DNA of 64,000 bases from Halichoerus grypus (Eukaryota > Chordata > Mammalia > Carnivora > Phocidae). The notes beneath the pieces were generated by a model that was not told where the DNA came from, did no database searches, and saw only the letters and a program-made list of their open reading frames with translations. The DNA is taken from the NCBI RefSeq assembly GCF_964656455.1, contig NC_135712.1, positions 64,671,239 to 64,735,238 on the forward strand. Direction: 5' to 3'. This document shows positions 61,612 to 64,000 of the stretch, one piece after another; the stretch's first letter is position 1; each line of letters opens with the position of its first letter. Both the position numbers and the translations under genes were made by a program.

Positions 61612-62015
61612 TGTCTCCAGAAGAGTTACGGGTCCACCCTTCCCCTGATGTTACCCTCTCCTGCCATTTCTCCTTTGTGGAGGGCATAGAAAATCTTGAG
61701 TTTTCTTGGGAAAGAGAAGACATCAAAGAGGACTATGAGGTGGAAGATGATAAGGCATATTACCACTTTCTCAGGTACTATGATTTTTTTGAAGTTTTCC
61801 CCAAGTTGGTTTACCGCTGTCATAATAACACTGACCAACTAGAGGATCAGAACTCTTGTATGAGGGAAGAGTCTCTGTGGATTGGGCTGAAATTTCTGAG
61901 GGGACTCTAGCACTTTTACTAAGAAATGTGGATTTCATGGATGAAGCCATCTACAAGGGCTCAGCCATCACACCAAATGAAAGAGGCAAAAGTACAATTA
62001 AGCTAATAGTAGAAG
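61612..62015 (+). pseudogene. B7-like gene, IgV exon with one-base frameshift
   Basis: Acceptor GATTCTCAG; first full codons read SPEELRVHPSPDVTLSCHF. The first frame runs to ...HNNTDQLEDQNS at about 61856 and then hits a stop at 61908-61910. The frame one base back continues YEGRVSVDWAEISEGTLA to the donor at 62016 (GTAATG, phase 1). The exon is 404 nt; one added base would make 405, that is 135 codons with phase 1 at both ends, so a single-base deletion is the simplest lesion. The segment between the Trp and the frameshift is long and acidic/aromatic for an IgV domain. Confidence 0.8.
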
Positions 62016-62384
62016 GTAATGGAATTTATTGGATTAACTTGGTTTCAAGCTCTGTCTCTGTTTATAGGGATACATTTTAAGTTTCCTCTTCTGGTGTTCT
62101 CAGTTTTTCTCTTCACAAGTTATTATAGGCTCTTCTCATATCCATCATGAGATCAGGTATTTGCACTGTCAGTTCATCTTAGCTGAAAATACTGCTCTGG
62201 ACCAAAGTTGCTATATCTGCACCTGTCTATATTACCCATTCATTCAAACAAACAAACAGAATACGTATACAAACCCCCCCCCCACAATGCAATGGCCTTA
62301 GCCCAGACTCACCAAATCAATTATAACACTGAAAACCCAAAATGTTACATAACATAATTCTCCTCTGTGAAAACCCTGAGATAT

Positions 62385-62520
62385 GAAGTGTGGTTTAGTG
62401 AAAATAGCCCAACACTGGGAATTAGGAGGCCCAAGTTCTAATTCTGGATGACTCTGACAACTCATTTAGCTTTTCTAGGCTTCATTTTCTCACTGTTAAG
62501 ACGTGGGATTGGACCAATGG
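62385..62520 (+). repeat. MIR fragment in intron 2 of the B7-like gene
   Basis: 'gaggcccaagttctaattct' and 'ggcttcattttctcactgtt'. Confidence 0.65.
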
Positions 62521-62975
62521 ATCTCCATAATGCCCCAGGAATTCTCACCCTTCTAGGGATTACATGGAGAGTGGTCTTCTCCCCACCAGAGATCTGCGGG
62601 TAGAGGGAGGCATGGCAGAATCCCTCTGGAGAAAGAGCTGGAAGAGATGGGAAGATGGTGGTGAGAACCATTTGTTATCTTCTGTAGTTCTCAGCAGGGT
62701 GTCTGAGGTCAGCTGAGAGTCTGCAGTGAAGCTGAGAAGAGGGCAGGATTCCACAAGTAAATACAGCAGTGGTAGGTGAGACCTCAGGACAGGAGCAAAT
62801 GTGTATTGTGATTTTCTCTCAGTCTCTAAATCAAAAATTTAACTATGGTGAACCTCAAGATCTGTTGCCTCCAGAAGGAGTAATGTAAAATCTCAGGGCA
62901 AGATTTCTGCCAGCTTGATCCTCCCGAGGCTGAAATAAAAAAGGAACTAATTATTTTGTTATTTTTTCCAGCCAG

Positions 62976-63260
62976 ACTTTGAAATGCCCCAGGTGCAGTT
63001 TGATAGGATTGATGATGAGGACGTGGCAATGTGCATCTCTAAGGGCTGGTACCTCATGCCTAATGTGATCTGGCTTGACCCAGCAGAGAGGGACCTGAGC
63101 AACCACAGTACCGTGGAGGTCCTGGAGGAGCAGATGAATGGCTTCCACAGGGTGCTGTCTGTCCTGAAATACCCTGTCAAGTTAGATGAGAAACATGTCT
63201 GCTGCATAACAGAGACAGATGTGAACAACCAGCCCTTCAGAATCATCCACAAATACCCAA
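62976..63260 (+). pseudogene. B7-like gene, IgC exon (open reading frame intact)
   Basis: Acceptor TTTTTTCCAGCCAG; only the second AG (62974-62975) keeps the frame, because the first would give an immediate TGA. 285 nt (95 codons), phase 1 at both ends, donor GTAAGT at 63261. It reads DFEMPQVQFDR..., then CISKGWY..NVIW (B-strand Cys, C-strand Trp), an N-glycosylation motif NHS, and HVCCITE (F-strand Cys). No stop or frameshift is present, in contrast to the V exon. Confidence 0.8.
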
Positions 63261-63308
63261 GTAAGTGAGTGAAAGCAGGGTGTATTTCACCACAAAGAAA
63301 GGAAGTAA

Positions 63309-63331
63309 AATAATAATAATAATAATAATTA
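63309..63331. repeat. (AAT)n microsatellite
   Basis: About seven AAT units, shortly after the IgC exon. Confidence 0.85.
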
Positions 63332-63479
63332 GAAGTAGTAGTAACAGTTACTTGTTATTTCTGCATGACAGGATTATAGACAATTTTTATTTTCTTCTCT
63401 GTACTTGTCTGTCTTATGCAACATTCTATAATGAACATATATTATCTTTATAGTCCAAAAAAAGCTATACTTTAAAAAA

Positions 63480-64000
63480 TCTTTTTAAACATTTTTATAA
63501 AATATAACTCACATGCCATAAAATTTACCCATTTAAAATGTACAATTCATTGTTTTAGTATATTCAGTTGTTCGTCCATCACCACTATCTAATTTTAGAA
63601 CATTTTCATTACCCTAAAAAGAAACCCCATATCTATCACCAGTCACTCTCCATTCCTATCACCACATCCCCTAGTCATAGGCAAACACTAACCATCTTTC
63701 TGATGATATAGATTTGCCTATTTGGACCTTTCATGTAAATGGAATCATACAATATGTGGTAACTGACATCTTTCATTCAGCATGATGTTTTCAAGGTTCA
63801 TCATGTTGTAGCATGTACTGGTACTTCATTTATTTTTATTGCTGAATAATATTCCATTGTATGGCTATACCATATTCTACTTATCCATTAATCAGTTGAT
63901 GGAAATTTGGGTTGTTTCTATCTATTGGCTACAATGAATGATGCTGCTATGAACATTGGTGTACAAATTTTTGTGTGAATGTATGTTTTCATTTATCTTG
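63480..64000 (-). repeat. L1M fragment, antisense, running off the window
   Basis: 'aatggaatcatacaatatgt', 'ggttcatcatgttgtagcat' and 'tgctgaataatattccattg' are reversed old L1. The next exon of the B7-like gene must lie beyond. Confidence 0.75.

Larger units (their letters stand above)
57199..63260 (+). pseudogene. B7/butyrophilin-like Ig-superfamily gene, 5' three exons, frameshifted (probable pseudogene)
   Basis: Three exons (57199-57251, 61612-62015, 62976-63260) encode a signal peptide, an IgV-like and an IgC-like domain. All introns are phase 1 with GT-AG borders, the standard plan for B7 and butyrophilin genes, which encode type I membrane ligands that modulate T cells. IgV marks seen: B-strand Cys (VTLSCHF), Trp (LEFSWER) and the E-F turn (GTLALLLRNVDFMDEAIY). 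IgC marks: CISKGWY, a following VIW, and HVCC. Two lesions are present in the V exon: a one-base frameshift near 61857, leading to a TAG at 61908-61910, and absence of the F-strand Cys (AIYKGSA instead of a YxC motif). Closest relatives by eye are HHLA2, VTCN1 or BTN, but I cannot choose. Transmembrane and tail exons would be beyond the window. It may be a pseudogene, a gene with a sequencing indel, or one expressed without the V exon. Confidence 0.8.

Noticed and set aside
1..64000. CRISPR arrays, bacterial operons, tRNA or rRNA genes
   Set aside because: tRNA-like text occurs only as diverged SINE heads; no spaced direct-repeat array or functional structural RNA gene was found.

Overview
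This window is mammalian nuclear DNA, almost certainly from an arctoid carnivore (bear/panda, mustelid or pinniped group) rather than a dog. The main evidence is about twenty-two tRNA-derived can-SINEs. They start with a 'gcgcctgggtggctcag'-type head, carry TC-rich tails and end in (AAATA)n/A-rich DNA, and many are bounded by clear target-site duplications. Their consensus resembles the bear/panda/seal type and not the canid SINEC_Cf type. Ancient L1, L2, MIR and MER5-type repeats fill much of the rest. No bacterial or viral genes are present, and most short ORFs are chance ORFs in repeats or intergenic DNA.

Layout: 1-26.9 kb is intergenic and repeat-dominated, with no exon I can support. From 26.9 to 32.6 kb is a SINE-free, AT-rich stretch that I read as the probable long 3' UTR and downstream flank of LRRC58. 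From 32,588 to 46,433 (minus strand) lies a complete four-exon LRRC58 coding sequence of 371 codons. All splice sites and phases close correctly, and its first exon sits in a strong CpG island at about 45.7-46.75 kb. Upstream of LRRC58, 46.8-57.2 kb is intergenic and contains a carnivore L1 3' fragment.

From 57.2 kb to at least 63.26 kb (plus strand, head-to-head with LRRC58) there are three exons of an immunoglobulin-superfamily gene: signal peptide, IgV and IgC-like domains, all joined by phase-1 introns. The layout and motifs fit the B7/butyrophilin family (B7, HHLA2, VTCN1 and BTN relatives). Its IgV exon carries a one-base frameshift and lacks the canonical F-strand cysteine, while the IgC exon is open with its cysteine pair in place. 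It therefore looks like a decaying gene, or one that might still be expressed without the V exon. Any transmembrane and tail exons would lie beyond the right edge. In human the order here is GPR156 - LRRC58 - FSTL1 (established knowledge). I know of no B7-like gene commonly described between LRRC58 and FSTL1, so this is the most interesting item in the window.

The two genes have no evident functional link. Repeat family names are judged by eye and boundaries are approximate except where target-site duplications are given.
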